The notes under the pieces were generated by a model. It searched no databases and was not told where the DNA came from. It saw only the letters and a program-made list of their open reading frames with translations. A stretch of DNA of 64,000 nucleotides. Source: Faecalibacillus intestinalis (GTDB lineage: Bacteria > Bacillota_I > Bacilli_A > Erysipelotrichales > Coprobacillaceae). Made by a program: the position numbers and the translations under genes. The first letter of the stretch is position 1. Each line of letters begins with the position of its first letter. The stretch is taken from contig NZ_PYLQ01000006.1 of the NCBI RefSeq assembly GCF_003024685.1, forward strand, positions 1 to 64,000, read 5' to 3'. This document shows, piece after piece, positions 44,058 to 53,894 of this stretch.

Positions 44058-46013
44058 ATGATTAAGAAGCTTATGCAACTTAGAAATACAATAGTTGCTT
44101 TATTAGGTATAGAATTTGTATTAGTTTTATTAACTTATATGTTTTTACAAAATCGTGTTACTTTAGCTTTAATGATTTATATTTTAATAAAAAATGTTGT
44201 TTGTATCATTGTTCTCTATTATCTCCATAATATGTTTAGTGAAACAACTTATAGTGTTAAAGAAGCATTAAATAATGAATCAAAGAATGCTTTGATTTTT
44301 GGTGGAATAGGGCTTATTAAATATGATGAAAATAGAAATGTTGTTTGGGTCAGTGATTTATTACATGAACTTGGTATTCGTATCGTAGGGAAGAAATTAC
44401 TTGAATGGCAACCTTTACTCGCAATACTTTTTGAAGATGAAGATGTTAGAACAATAGATATTAATTCTAGAAAATATGAAGTTTATAATTCTAGAAATAA
44501 TCGTTTATTATTTTTAAAAGATGTAACAGATTTAACAACGATTGAAAAGGAATATAATGATCAACAATTATGTGTTGCCTATTTAACAATTGATAATTAT
44601 GATGATTCTATTGAATATGCAGATGAACAAAAATCAGTCATGATTGAAACAACTTCAAGACAAATGATTTTTGATTGGGCCAAAGATAATGGAATTATCT
44701 TAAAAAGATATAAAGAAGATGGTTATTTAGCTGTTTTTAATGAAAGGATTTATCGTAAACAAGTAGAAGTTCGTTTTTGTATTTTAGATGAATTTAAACA
44801 AAAGATGGAATCAATTGGTGCCGTGATGTCTTTATCAATGGGAATAGGAAGAGGATCTAAAGTTTTACGTGAATTAGATGAACTTGCTTTTAGTGCTATT
44901 TCTTTATCGTATTCACGTGGTGGAGATCAAGTGGCAGTAAAAACATTAGATGAAGAAATTCGATATTTTGGTGGAAATAGTGAAAATAGTGAAAAAGCGA
45001 ACCGTGTTAGAGCACGTGTTATTTCACAAACACTAGCAAGTATAGTAAAACAAAGCCAAAATATCCTTATTATGGGACATAAACAATCTGATTTAGATTC
45101 TTTTGGAGCAAGTTTAGCGGTTGCTAAATTTGCTAAAGCATTTGAAAAGGATGCTTATGTGATTGTTGATGAAAATTCTTTAGAAGAAAAAACAGGAAAT
45201 ATTGCACGTCGTTTAATGGCAGAGGATTTATATAAAGGAAAAATTATTTCTCCTGCAAAAGCCATTGATTTAATTGATGAAGATACATTACTTATTTGTG
45301 TTGATAATCATAAGCCAGCATTGGCTATTAGTGAAGAACTTTTGGATAAGGCTGAAAAGATAGTCGTGATTGATCATCATCGTCGAGGGGAAGACTTTGT
45401 TGATTCACCAATTTTAACTTATTTGGAACCAGCTGCTTCTTCAACTGTAGAATTAGTGGTTGAATTATTTGAGTATCAAAGAGTTGAAATTGAAGTTTTA
45501 CCAACAGAAGCAACTGTTATGTATGCGGGAATGTTGGTGGATACAAACTATTTTAGAAATCATGTTGGATCACGTACTTTTCAAATTGCTTCAAAGCTTA
45601 AAGAAAAACAAGCGAATGTTTCTAGAGCTTATGAGTTCTTGCAAGATGATTACAAAACGACACAAGAAAAAATGTCTATTTCAGCTAATGCATATCGTTT
45701 TGGAAATGATATACTAATAGCATATGGAAATGAAGAAGAAATTTATACAAGACCTCTACTAGCGAAAGTTGGTAATGAGTTATTAAATATTGCTGAAATT
45801 AAAGCGGTATTTGTTGCAGGACGCGTAGATAAGGATAAGATTGCTATTTCTGCTCGTTCTAAGGCAGAGGTTAATGTGCAATTGATTATGGAAAAACTTG
45901 GAGGTGGTGGTCATTTTTCAATGGCTGCTTGTCAGGTTGAAGAAAAAACTGTTAAGGAAACGATCGATAAGTTAGAAGAAGCTATTGATCAATATTTGGA
46001 TGAAAGAGGGTAA
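44058..46013 (+). CDS. gdpP: Cyclic-di-AMP phosphodiesterase GdpP
   Basis: A 651-residue membrane-anchored enzyme. Two N-terminal helices are followed by a degenerate PAS region and a degenerate GGDEF domain (no GGDEF motif; SYSRGGDQVAVK in its place). A DHH domain has MGHKQSDLDSFGAS and VIDHHRRGEDF, and the DHHA1 end has GGGGHFSMAA. It hydrolyses c-di-AMP, controlling osmotic and wall homeostasis. It precedes rplI by five bases. Confidence 0.94.
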   Translation: MIKKLMQLRNTIVALLGIEFVLVLLTYMFLQNRVTLALMIYILIKNVVCIIVLYYLHNMFSETTYSVKEALNNESKNALIFGGIGLIKYDENRNVVWVSDLLHELGIRIVGKKLLEWQPLLAILFEDEDVRTIDINSRKYEVYNSRNNRLLFLKDVTDLTTIEKEYNDQQLCVAYLTIDNYDDSIEYADEQKSVMIETTSRQMIFDWAKDNGIILKRYKEDGYLAVFNERIYRKQVEVRFCILDEFKQKMESIGAVMSLSMGIGRGSKVLRELDELAFSAISLSYSRGGDQVAVKTLDEEIRYFGGNSENSEKANRVRARVISQTLASIVKQSQNILIMGHKQSDLDSFGASLAVAKFAKAFEKDAYVIVDENSLEEKTGNIARRLMAEDLYKGKIISPAKAIDLIDEDTLLICVDNHKPALAISEELLDKAEKIVVIDHHRRGEDFVDSPILTYLEPAASSTVELVVELFEYQRVEIEVLPTEATVMYAGMLVDTNYFRNHVGSRTFQIASKLKEKQANVSRAYEFLQDDYKTTQEKMSISANAYRFGNDILIAYGNEEEIYTRPLLAKVGNELLNIAEIKAVFVAGRVDKDKIAISARSKAEVNVQLIMEKLGGGGHFSMAACQVEEKTVKETIDKLEEAIDQYLDERG

Positions 46014-46018
46014 AAAAG

Positions 46019-46465
46019 ATGAAAGTAGTTTTATTAGAAGATGTTAGAAAAGTAGGTAAAAAAGGGGATGTTGTCAATGTATCTGATGGATATGGACAAA
46101 ACTTCTTAATTAAAAATAAATTAGCTGTTAAGGAAACAGCAGGTGCTAAAAAGATTTTAGAACAACAAAAAGAAGAAGCAAGATTACAAGATATTGAAAA
46201 CAAGAAAAATGCGGAAGCACTAAAAGAAAAAATTGAAGGTATTACATTAGAATTTGTTTTAAAATCTGGTAAAGATGGTAAAACATTTGGAAGTGTTTCA
46301 ACAAAACATATCGTTGAACAATTAAGAGAAAAATATGATATTAGAGTCGATAAAAGAAAATTTATCAATGCACATCCAATTGGAGCATTAGGATATTCAA
46401 ACTTAAAAGTTGAACTATACAAAGGAGTTATCGCTACTATTAGAGTTCACTTATCTGAAAAATAG
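46019..46465 (+). CDS. rplI: 50S ribosomal protein bL9
   Basis: A 148-residue ribosomal protein. The N-terminal RNA-binding domain MKVVLLEDVRKVGKKGDVV...VSDGYGQNFLIKN is followed by a long helix and a C-terminal domain with LKSGKDGKTFGSVSTKHI. It is in the usual group with gdpP and the replicative helicase. Confidence 0.97.
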   Translation: MKVVLLEDVRKVGKKGDVVNVSDGYGQNFLIKNKLAVKETAGAKKILEQQKEEARLQDIENKKNAEALKEKIEGITLEFVLKSGKDGKTFGSVSTKHIVEQLREKYDIRVDKRKFINAHPIGALGYSNLKVELYKGVIATIRVHLSEK

Positions 46466-46476
46466 GAGGGAGATTT

Positions 46477-47850
46477 ATGCCAAGAGTTTTCCCACATGAT
46501 TTAGAGGCAGAACGTTCTTTACTGGGATCTATGCTTATATCAAAAGAAGCTTGCCAAGATATTTTGAATAAGTGTGAAGATAGAGATTTTTATGAAGAAT
46601 CACATAAAGTATTATTCAATGCAATGAGTGAACTTTCGAGACAAAATATACCTGTTGATGTTACAACGATTACTTCTTATCTATTAGATCATAGCCAATT
46701 AGATAAAGTAGGTGGAGTAGAATACTTAAGACAATTAAGTGATTCAGTTCCAACTTTAGCTCATAGTGAATATTATTTAAAGATTATTCATAATAAATCG
46801 ATTTTAAGAAAAATTATCAATGAAACAACAAAAATAGCTGAAAATGCTTTTGGAGATATTGAAGATATTGATGGTTTTATTGATGAAAGTGAAAAAACAA
46901 TGTTGGCCATTACGAGAGATCGTAATGCCGGAGAATTCGTCGATGTAAAAAAAGTTATTAGAGAAGTAACGGATCGTTTAAATAAATTACAAAGTATTGA
47001 TGGTAATATTTCAGGTATTCGTACAAATTTTAGAGATTTGGATAAAATAACATCAGGACTTCAAAAAGGAGACTTGATTATTTTAGCGGCACGTCCAGCA
47101 ATGGGGAAAACAGCTTTTGCCTTAAATATTGCTCATAATGTTGCTTTTAAATCAGAAGATCCAGTAGCTATTTTTTCATTAGAAATGCCTGCGAGTCAAT
47201 TAGTACAAAGAATTATTTGTTCCATGGGTGGAATTGAAGGTTCTACCATGAGAACAGGTGAAATCTTGAAAACAAATGCAAATAAATACTATGCGGCAGC
47301 TGAAAGAGTCAGTAAATGTAATTTATACATAGATGATACGCCAGGAGTTAAAATCAATGAAATTGTCGCTAAATGTCGAAAATTAAAACAAGAACATGGT
47401 TTAAAATTAATTGTTATCGATTATCTTCAATTAATTACTGGAAGTTCCAATAATCGAGAATCAAGACAACAAGAAGTCTCAGATATTTCAAGACAATTAA
47501 AAATGTTGGCCAGAGAATTAGATGTTCCTGTTATTGCTTTATCACAGTTATCACGTTCAGTTGAACAAAGACCAAATAAACGTCCAATGATGTCTGACTT
47601 GCGTGAATCAGGAGCCATCGAACAAGATGCTGATATCGTTACCTTTATTTATCGAGAAGGATATTATAAAGCTAGTGAAGGTAAAGAAGAGGAAGATAAT
47701 GGTTTAACAGAAATTATTATCGCTAAGCACAGAAATGGAGCAACAGGTGAAGTTAACCTTGCTTTTGAAAAGAATTTTAGTAGATTTACAGATTTAGCAC
47801 CTATTGGTCCTGATGGAAGTAGTGCGGGTGTAAGAGATGTAAGAGGTTAG
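46477..47850 (+). CDS. dnaB: Replicative DNA helicase DnaB
   Basis: A 457-residue hexameric helicase. The N-terminal domain starts PHDLEAERSLLGSML, the linker has ISGIRTNFRDLDKITSGLQ, Walker A is AARPAMGKTAFALN (near 206) and Walker B LIVIDYLQLI. RQEVSDISRQLKMLARELDVPVIALSQLSR is also conserved. It is the replicative helicase called DnaC in Bacillus. It ends with TAG, so TAG is a real stop in this host. Confidence 0.96.
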   Translation: MPRVFPHDLEAERSLLGSMLISKEACQDILNKCEDRDFYEESHKVLFNAMSELSRQNIPVDVTTITSYLLDHSQLDKVGGVEYLRQLSDSVPTLAHSEYYLKIIHNKSILRKIINETTKIAENAFGDIEDIDGFIDESEKTMLAITRDRNAGEFVDVKKVIREVTDRLNKLQSIDGNISGIRTNFRDLDKITSGLQKGDLIILAARPAMGKTAFALNIAHNVAFKSEDPVAIFSLEMPASQLVQRIICSMGGIEGSTMRTGEILKTNANKYYAAAERVSKCNLYIDDTPGVKINEIVAKCRKLKQEHGLKLIVIDYLQLITGSSNNRESRQQEVSDISRQLKMLARELDVPVIALSQLSRSVEQRPNKRPMMSDLRESGAIEQDADIVTFIYREGYYKASEGKEEEDNGLTEIIIAKHRNGATGEVNLAFEKNFSRFTDLAPIGPDGSSAGVRDVRG

Positions 47851-47861
47851 GAGAAGAAAGA

Positions 47862-48476
47862 ATGTATCACCAATATCGAGAAGGATATATAGAAGTTATA
47901 TGTGGATGTATGTTTGCAGGAAAAACAGAAGAATTGATTAGACGAATTAATGTTTTATCTTATGCGAAACAAAAAATATTAGTATTCAAACCTAAAATAG
48001 ATGATCGTTATTCAGAAATAGAAATTGCTTCACATTCAGGTAGAAAAGTACCATGTTATGCAATTGATGATCCTGAAGAAATCTTAGATAAAGTAACAGA
48101 TGATGTTCAAGTTGTTGCTATTGATGAAGTGCAATTCTTTGATGAAAAAATTGTTGATGTATGTGAATATCTTGCAGATAAAGGAGTTCGTGTCATGGTT
48201 GCAGGATTAGACAAAGACTTTAGAGGAGAAGCATTTGGTGTTATGCCTGAACTTCTAACAAAAGGAGAATTTGTAACAAAGTTAACAGCTGTTTGTGCTA
48301 AATGTGGCTCACCGGCTACACGTACACAAAGACTTGTAGATGGTAAGCCAGCATCTTTTGATGATCCTGTTGTTTTAGTAGGAGCAGTTGATCATTATGA
48401 ACCAAGATGCAGACATTGTCATGAAGTTGTCAACAAACCTATAAAAATAAAAAGAAAAGCTAAAAGTTCACAATAA
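47862..48476 (+). CDS. tdk: Thymidine kinase
   Basis: A 204-residue type II thymidine kinase, phosphorylating thymidine for salvage. The P-loop is GCMFAGKTEELIRR near 14-27, IDEVQFFDE holds the base and LTAVCAKCGSPATRTQR plus CRHCHEVV provide zinc ligands. It starts 11 bases after dnaB. Confidence 0.95.
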   Translation: MYHQYREGYIEVICGCMFAGKTEELIRRINVLSYAKQKILVFKPKIDDRYSEIEIASHSGRKVPCYAIDDPEEILDKVTDDVQVVAIDEVQFFDEKIVDVCEYLADKGVRVMVAGLDKDFRGEAFGVMPELLTKGEFVTKLTAVCAKCGSPATRTQRLVDGKPASFDDPVVLVGAVDHYEPRCRHCHEVVNKPIKIKRKAKSSQ

Positions 48477-48543
48477 ATTAACATAGATTCATTATTATAA
48501 GGGTGTAAAAGAAAACCTCCCCTTAATATAAACAAAGAAAAGG

Positions 48544-48574
48544 CACATGTTGAGATAACATGTGTTCTTTTTTT
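48544..48574 (+). terminator. Intrinsic terminator of the gdpP-tdk group
   Basis: CACATGTT / AACATGTG form an 8-bp stem with a five-base loop and a T-run. Confidence 0.85.
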
Positions 48575-48575
48575 G

Positions 48576-48633
48576 TTGCTATATATCGTTTAACGATATA
48601 TAATGAAAGTGAAGAAAGTATCGTTAAACGATA
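48576..48633 (+). promoter_or_regulatory. padR promoter with two palindromic operators
   Basis: TTGCTA (48576-48581) and TATAAT (48599-48604) are 17 bp apart. A perfect 19-bp palindrome with core ATCGTT-T-AACGAT (48582-48600) fills the spacer. A second, ATCGTT-A-AACGAT extended to 15 bp (48619-48633), lies just upstream of the ribosome site. Their centres are 35 bp apart. The arrangement predicts autorepression by the PadR protein. Confidence 0.75.
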
Positions 48634-48648
48634 TAGGAGATGAAATAA

Positions 48649-48957
48649 ATGCCAAAAAGAGAAATGGAAGTATTGACCCCACAAATGTATTATGTATTAC
48701 TTGTTTTACATCAACCAATGCATGGCTATGAAATTATGAGTGAAATTAATCGGATTACTAATGGTGAAATCACTGTAGGAGCAGGTTCTTTATATACTTT
48801 ATTACCAAAGTTTGAAAAAGAATGTTATATCAAATTAGTGAAAGTAGAAAATAATAAAAAAATCTATCAAATTACAAATCTAGGAAAAAAGAAATTACAA
48901 AAAGAAAAGGAAAGGATGCTTAAACAAATTTCATTATTAGATCAAATAGGAGGATAA
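48649..48957 (+). CDS. PadR-family transcriptional regulator
   Basis: A 102-residue PadR winged-helix protein. MYYVLLVLHQPMHGYEIMSEINRITNGEITVGAGSLYTLLPKF contains the recognition helix, and a wing and C-terminal helix follow. It is more compact than typical phenolic-acid PadR (type 2). It heads an operon with two DUF2812 proteins and a lipoprotein. The twin operators in its promoter suggest self-control. Confidence 0.9.
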   Translation: MPKREMEVLTPQMYYVLLVLHQPMHGYEIMSEINRITNGEITVGAGSLYTLLPKFEKECYIKLVKVENNKKIYQITNLGKKKLQKEKERMLKQISLLDQIGG

Positions 48958-48961
48958 AGAT

Positions 48962-50116
48962 ATGAAATACAAAGATGTCTTAAGAAATAGTTTGTATTTA
49001 GATGAAGAGTTACAAGATTATTTTAATGAAATGTCTAAAAAAGGATGGCGTTTAGATTTTGTTGGTTATTATTATCGATTTATAAAAGATGAACATGTTT
49101 ATAAGTATCAAATAGATTACACCCCTATATCTAGTGAATATCAAGATATTTTAAAGGAAATGGGGTATCACGAAGTAAGAAATTCATTTGATGATTTTAG
49201 AGTTTTAGAAAATGAAAATGTTGATGCACCTGATTTAAATACAGAATTTGTTTTTGATAAAAATAATAAAATGAAACAATTTAAAAAGATTCGCTATTTT
49301 ATTTATCCAATTTTAGCTTATTTCTTATTTTGGTTAGGTAAGATTTTTATAAAAGATATTGTAGAGATAGGTAAACCTGTTCTTTATTATGAAGGATTTG
49401 GTTCATTGTTGATGGGTATTGTTTTTATTATTTTATCATTTGTACTCTTATTTGTGACAATTTTAAATTTTTCTATTTTATATGCATTAAAAAATGATAA
49501 AGATTTAAAAAGCTTAAAGAAACTAAACAGTATTAAAGACCATTTAAGTATTCTATTTTATATTTTGTTATTAATAAGTGGTGTTTTTTACTTATTGAAA
49601 TCATTTATAACATTAGATTTAAAAGTCATTGTTTATCTTTTACTTACATGTATTATAGGAGTAGTTTTATCACGTATTATTAAAAATAATAAATATAACA
49701 GTGCCATTGCTGCTTTTGTAGCTATTGCTATTTGTGGACTTATTTTTCCTCAGGTACAAATGGATGATTCATTATTTGAAAGCAGCACTGTTAAAACAAA
49801 AATCACAAATTATGAAAAAGATATAAAAGATACAACATGTATCTATCCACAATTAGATGTCTTAATTAAAAAAGATAAGTATAAAGATGAAATCTTTAAA
49901 TACATCATTATCAAAACAGAACATGATACAAGAGATAATCAAAATTTTGAAAAAGCAGTAAATACAAAATCTAATGTTTCATGGGACAGTAATAAAACAC
50001 AATATGTTCATTATGAAAAAGCTATTCAATCCTTTAATAAAAAAGGAAATACATATGACAATGGAACATATGTAATCAAAGTATTAAAAAATAGAATTAT
50101 TACAAGATACAAATAA
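48962..50116 (+). CDS. DUF2812-domain membrane protein A
   Basis: A 384-residue protein. The N-terminal 90 residues are a DUF2812 domain (YLDEELQDYFNEMSKKGWRL, YKYQIDYTPISSEYQ). An acidic linker, then about six hydrophobic helices and an extracellular C-terminal domain of about 120 residues follow. DUF2812 proteins usually follow PadR genes; their function is not established. It is paralogous to the next gene, with very high similarity in the first 125 residues. Confidence 0.8.
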   Translation: MKYKDVLRNSLYLDEELQDYFNEMSKKGWRLDFVGYYYRFIKDEHVYKYQIDYTPISSEYQDILKEMGYHEVRNSFDDFRVLENENVDAPDLNTEFVFDKNNKMKQFKKIRYFIYPILAYFLFWLGKIFIKDIVEIGKPVLYYEGFGSLLMGIVFIILSFVLLFVTILNFSILYALKNDKDLKSLKKLNSIKDHLSILFYILLLISGVFYLLKSFITLDLKVIVYLLLTCIIGVVLSRIIKNNKYNSAIAAFVAIAICGLIFPQVQMDDSLFESSTVKTKITNYEKDIKDTTCIYPQLDVLIKKDKYKDEIFKYIIIKTEHDTRDNQNFEKAVNTKSNVSWDSNKTQYVHYEKAIQSFNKKGNTYDNGTYVIKVLKNRIITRYK

Positions 50117-50133
50117 TAAGGGAGGATAAGACG

Positions 50134-51309
50134 ATGAAACACAAATATGTTTTAAGAAATAGTTTGTATTTAGATGAAGAATTACAAGATTATTTTAATA
50201 GTATGTCTAAAAAAGGATGGCGTTTAGATTTTATAGGCTATTATTATCGTTTTAGTCATGATGAACATGTTTATAAGTATCAAATAGATTACACACCAGT
50301 ATCTCAAGAATATCAAGAGCTTTTAAAAGAAATGGGATATCATGAAGTAAAAAATGCTTTGTATGATTTTAGAGTTTTAGAAAATGAAGATGAAGATGCT
50401 CCTGATTTAAATACAGAATTTATTTTTGATAAAAATAATAAAATGAAACAATTTAAAAAGATTCGCTATTTTATTTATCCAATTTTAGCTTATTTCTTAT
50501 TTGGTATTGGTAAGTTATTGATGATTGATTTCTTTGAAATTGGTTTTCCAATTGTTTATTATGAAGGATTTACTAAATATTTTATTGTATTAATGATTTT
50601 TACTGTAGCTATAGGTATTTTGTTGTCATCTATTTTGAATTTGTCAATTTTATATGCTTTAAAATATGATAAAAGTTTAAGGATATTAAAGAAATTAAAT
50701 GGAATAAAAGATTATTTGATCTTTGCTATTTCTATTATTTATTTAATAGGTATTATCGTTACTTCTTTATTAAGTGCTAATGCTTTTTATATGATGTTTA
50801 TACCAGTTATTATCATTGGTATATTACAAAAGTTAAGTCCAAAATTCAATACAAAACAAATGAGATACTTTTTTATAGCAATGCTTACTTTATGTTTGTT
50901 TATAAATACGAATCAAAATAACCAACAATATGAAACATATGAAAAAATAGATGATCTTTATGAAAGTGAAGCGGTTAAAACTAAAACTACAAACTGTATA
51001 AAAAAAGTAAAAAATCAAGAAATTATTTATTATGAAAGAAATATCACTATTAAAAATGATATTTATAAAAATGGAGTATTTAAATTTATTATTATACTTA
51101 CTGATTATGAAACAAGAGAAAATAATGCTTATATTCAATTTTTAAATGATGATTATACTTATCAATTTGATACAAATAAAATTCATTACAAAAACTATGA
51201 CCAAGCAATAAAATCATTTAAGAAAAAAGGAAATACTTATACAAATAAAGACTATCAAATTGTAGTAACAAAAAATAAAATTATTACAACATATAGAGGA
51301 TCTAGGTGA
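50134..51309 (+). CDS. DUF2812-domain membrane protein B
   Basis: A 391-residue paralogue of the preceding gene. The DUF2812 domain, acidic linker and first helix (KQFKKIRYFIYPILAYFLFG) are nearly identical, also at DNA level. The later helices and most of the exported C-terminal domain diverge, apart from the shared end SFKKKGNTY. A tandem duplication is likely. The ribosome site AGGGAGGATAAG is good. Confidence 0.8.
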   Translation: MKHKYVLRNSLYLDEELQDYFNSMSKKGWRLDFIGYYYRFSHDEHVYKYQIDYTPVSQEYQELLKEMGYHEVKNALYDFRVLENEDEDAPDLNTEFIFDKNNKMKQFKKIRYFIYPILAYFLFGIGKLLMIDFFEIGFPIVYYEGFTKYFIVLMIFTVAIGILLSSILNLSILYALKYDKSLRILKKLNGIKDYLIFAISIIYLIGIIVTSLLSANAFYMMFIPVIIIGILQKLSPKFNTKQMRYFFIAMLTLCLFINTNQNNQQYETYEKIDDLYESEAVKTKTTNCIKKVKNQEIIYYERNITIKNDIYKNGVFKFIIILTDYETRENNAYIQFLNDDYTYQFDTNKIHYKNYDQAIKSFKKKGNTYTNKDYQIVVTKNKIITTYRGSR

Positions 51310-51314
51310 TTAAA

Positions 51315-51818
51315 GTGAAAAAGATTATTATATTACTATTAGTTGTATTACTTACTGGATGTGGTTTAAAGAAAATAGAAATGAATCATTATGAAATAGA
51401 TCATATATCATATATGTTTCCATTAAAATATAAACAAAGTAGTGACTCGAATGAATATTATCATTGTTATCAATTAGATAAAAATAATAGAATTACATTA
51501 AAAGCCATAGATGTTGAAACTATATCTACAAGAAAAGAAGCTTATACATTTTTAAAAGATGAAATATACCAAAATTATAATACAGAAGAAAACATCAAAA
51601 AGAGAAGTTATCAATCAGATAATACGGATAAACCAGGATATAGATATGAATTTAAAAACAAAAATAATAAAAAAGCTGGTGGACTTGTTTATGGAACGTT
51701 TGTAGATAAAAATAAAGTCATTATTTTTAGCTATGAATATAAAGCAGGTAGAGATGAAGAACATGAATCGGAATATGAATATTTGATGAGTGACACAGAA
51801 TATGGATACTATGATTAA
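51315..51818 (+). CDS. Predicted lipoprotein
   Basis: A 167-residue protein beginning MKKIIILLLVVLLTGC, with lipobox LLTGC (Cys16). The rest is exported, with YHCYQLDKNNRITLKAIDVE and YRYEFKNKNNKKAGGLVYG strands. No family recognised. The GTG start at 51315 is chosen by ribosome-site spacing; GTG 51306 is also possible. Its stop codon falls in the 8-bp duplication made by the IS66 insertion, so the protein is intact. Confidence 0.75.
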   Translation: MKKIIILLLVVLLTGCGLKKIEMNHYEIDHISYMFPLKYKQSSDSNEYYHCYQLDKNNRITLKAIDVETISTRKEAYTFLKDEIYQNYNTEENIKKRSYQSDNTDKPGYRYEFKNKNNKKAGGLVYGTFVDKNKVIIFSYEYKAGRDEEHESEYEYLMSDTEYGYYD

Positions 51819-51849
51819 GGCGGTAAGCGTCAATTTATAATCATAGAAT

Positions 51850-51902
51850 AAAAAAACAAACAGTAAGCCTTCATAATGAAGAAAATGTCCTGTTTGTTTT
51901 AT
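51850..51902. terminator. Bidirectional terminator inside IS66
   Basis: AAACAAACAG / CTGTTTGTTT (51854-51863, 51890-51899) enclose an inner CTTCAT/ATGAAG stem, with T-runs on both strands. It ends the transposase operon and may also stop transcription arriving from the lipoprotein gene. Confidence 0.75.
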
Positions 51903-51925
51903 TGTTGCACAAAAAGAACATATTT

Positions 51926-53497
51926 CTATGCCTTTTTGTTTTTGTATAGATTTTTTGGTAATTCTTCTGACCATGGCATGATTTTTTTAAGTAAATCTGC
52001 TGTCAGCTTATTTCCTGTCATTCTTGTTAGTATGTATTCTATATACTCATATGGTTTTAGACCATTTATTTTTGCACTTTCAATTATGCTGTACGCCGCT
52101 CCACTTGCTTTGGCTCCATTGATGCTGTTTGAAAACAGAAAATTTTTTCTGCCAATGACAAAGCTCTTACAACATCTTTCTGCTGAATTATTGCTTATTT
52201 CAACTCGCCCATCTTCTATATAATATCTTAAATATTTTTCATTATTGATGGCATATGTCATTGCCGTATCCAAATGTGATTTCTTTGGTGTATGTGGCGC
52301 AACTGTTTTCACTATTTCATAGAATTCTTCAAGTACTGGAAGTGATTTTGTTTTTCTTTCTCTGGTTATACGATCATAATCCTTTTTGTATTTTTTATCG
52401 TATACCTTCTCAAGATAAAACAGTTTATTGATCAACTGATACATTTTATATGTTTGGGTTTCTTTTATTACTGTCCCTTTTGGCGCAACATCCATTACTT
52501 CTACCAGTTTTCTTCTAATATGAGCAAAACATCCCATGTTTTTTATATCTTTTATATTTGCATAGGCCTGGTAGCCATCACTTTGAATTACTCCATTAAA
52601 GCCTTCAAGATAATCGCTGGCTCTATCATATTTTCTGTCGTTTTCAAACTGATAGAGCACCATCTTCTTTTCTTCGCTTCTTCCTGTTTTATACACCCAC
52701 ATCTAACAGTCCTGTTTTCCTTCACTCTTTTTGAGTTCTAATACTTCCAGCTTTGTTTCATCTGCATTGATATATTCACATTTTAAAAGCTGATCATGCA
52801 TGTACTCAACAAATTCTTGAAAGTAAAGATCATAGAGTTTCATGATCCAGTTGGACATTGTCTGCCTCGATAATGTAATCCCTATGCGTTCAAGTGCCTT
52901 TTCCTATCTGTATAATGGCAAAGAAAGATTGTATTTTTTATCAAGTATCGATGCGAGCAATGATGGTGAAGCAAAACTTTTAGGTATGACTGCTTTAGGC
53001 ATATCACCTTTGTACATTGGTGTTGTTTCAATTTCTTCATCATACTCCCCGCTGTAAACATATTGAATATGTTTTATGACTTCATAATATTCTTTATGAT
53101 GGACAAGTTCTTTTCTTTCATTCGTTCCAATCAGTCTTAATGGCTTCCCTGTTTGAGGATCTGTTTTATCTTCCAAATCATGTTCAACAACTGTTTCAGG
53201 AAGATCTTCAATCCCTCTTTTCTTTGATTTCTTTCTTGAATGTGATGTAACTCTTACCTGTAGTTCTGGTTCTGTTTTTAATACTGTTGATTCAGTTTCA
53301 GCTTCATTGAAAAGGTTGAGTGTCAATTGATCAGGTATTTCGATCTTTTCGCTTCTTGATCCATAAAATGTTTTTTTATAAAGAACCAGCTGTTCACGAA
53401 CATAATTCAGTTCCTGTTTCAGACTTTCTATGACTGTATTTTTTGCTTCAAGTTCAGCTTCCAACTGTCTGATTCTTTTATCCTTTTTCATTGTCAT
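51926..53497 (-). pseudogene. tnpC: IS66 transposase TnpC with two in-frame amber codons
   Basis: A continuous frame of about 524 codons matches IS66 transposase: N-terminal coiled helix (RQLEAELEAKN), the YGSRSEKIE region, a zinc-finger-like middle, then the catalytic domain with INADETKL (Asp), VIQSDGYQAYAN (Asp) and VEISNNSAERC (Glu). TAG interrupts it twice: after LPLYR (in place of the usual Gln) and before MWVYKTG. Both could be CAG-to-TAG changes. The rest is well preserved. The start is the ATG at 53497, after AAGGATGTG. Confidence 0.88.
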
Positions 53498-53534
53498 CAC
53501 ATCCTTCAAACAGGAAAGATTATACCATAAATTA

Positions 53535-53894
53535 TTAGATGAGAATACAGTTTGATACAGTATCCTCACTAATTTTATTTTCAAATTCCAATCCTTCAAT
53601 CAGCCAGTTGAGCTGTTGGGGTGTAATCATCAAAACGCCTGATTCCTCATGCTTTTTAAACTTGAATTTTCCATTTTCAAGTCTTCTTGTAAAAAGCCAG
53701 AAGCCATTGGCTTCATAATAAAGCATCTTGATTCTATTACGTGAAGCATTGGTAAAAATAAACAAGCTATGATCCAAGACATTCATGCTGAACTGAGATG
53801 TAACAATCAAAGCAAGATCATCAATTTGTTTTCTCATGTCACAAAACTGCTTGGTAACATAAATATTTTTGATTTCATCATTATTGATAAGCAT
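53535..53894 (-). CDS. tnpB: IS66 accessory protein TnpB
   Basis: A 119-residue IS66 orf2 protein. It has the conserved MRKQIDDLALIV near 20, NVLDHSLFIFTNASRNRIKMLYYEANGFWLFTRRLE, and the ITPQQLNWLIEGL end. It is required for IS66 transposition, mechanism unclear. It is unrelated to the RNA-guided TnpB of IS605 despite the shared name. It overlaps tnpA. Confidence 0.92.
   Translation of the reverse strand: MLINNDEIKNIYVTKQFCDMRKQIDDLALIVTSQFSMNVLDHSLFIFTNASRNRIKMLYYEANGFWLFTRRLENGKFKFKKHEESGVLMITPQQLNWLIEGLEFENKISEDTVSNCILI

Noticed and set aside
45982-46422. Long minus-strand frame opposite rplI
   Set aside because: It is the mirror of the bL9 gene, whose identity is certain; the translated product shows no recognisable family.
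52690-52910. Amber codons as evidence of a recoded genetic code
   Set aside because: An intact RF1 gene is in the window and many core genes, such as dnaB and ftsH's neighbours, end with TAG, so TAG is a stop in this host.
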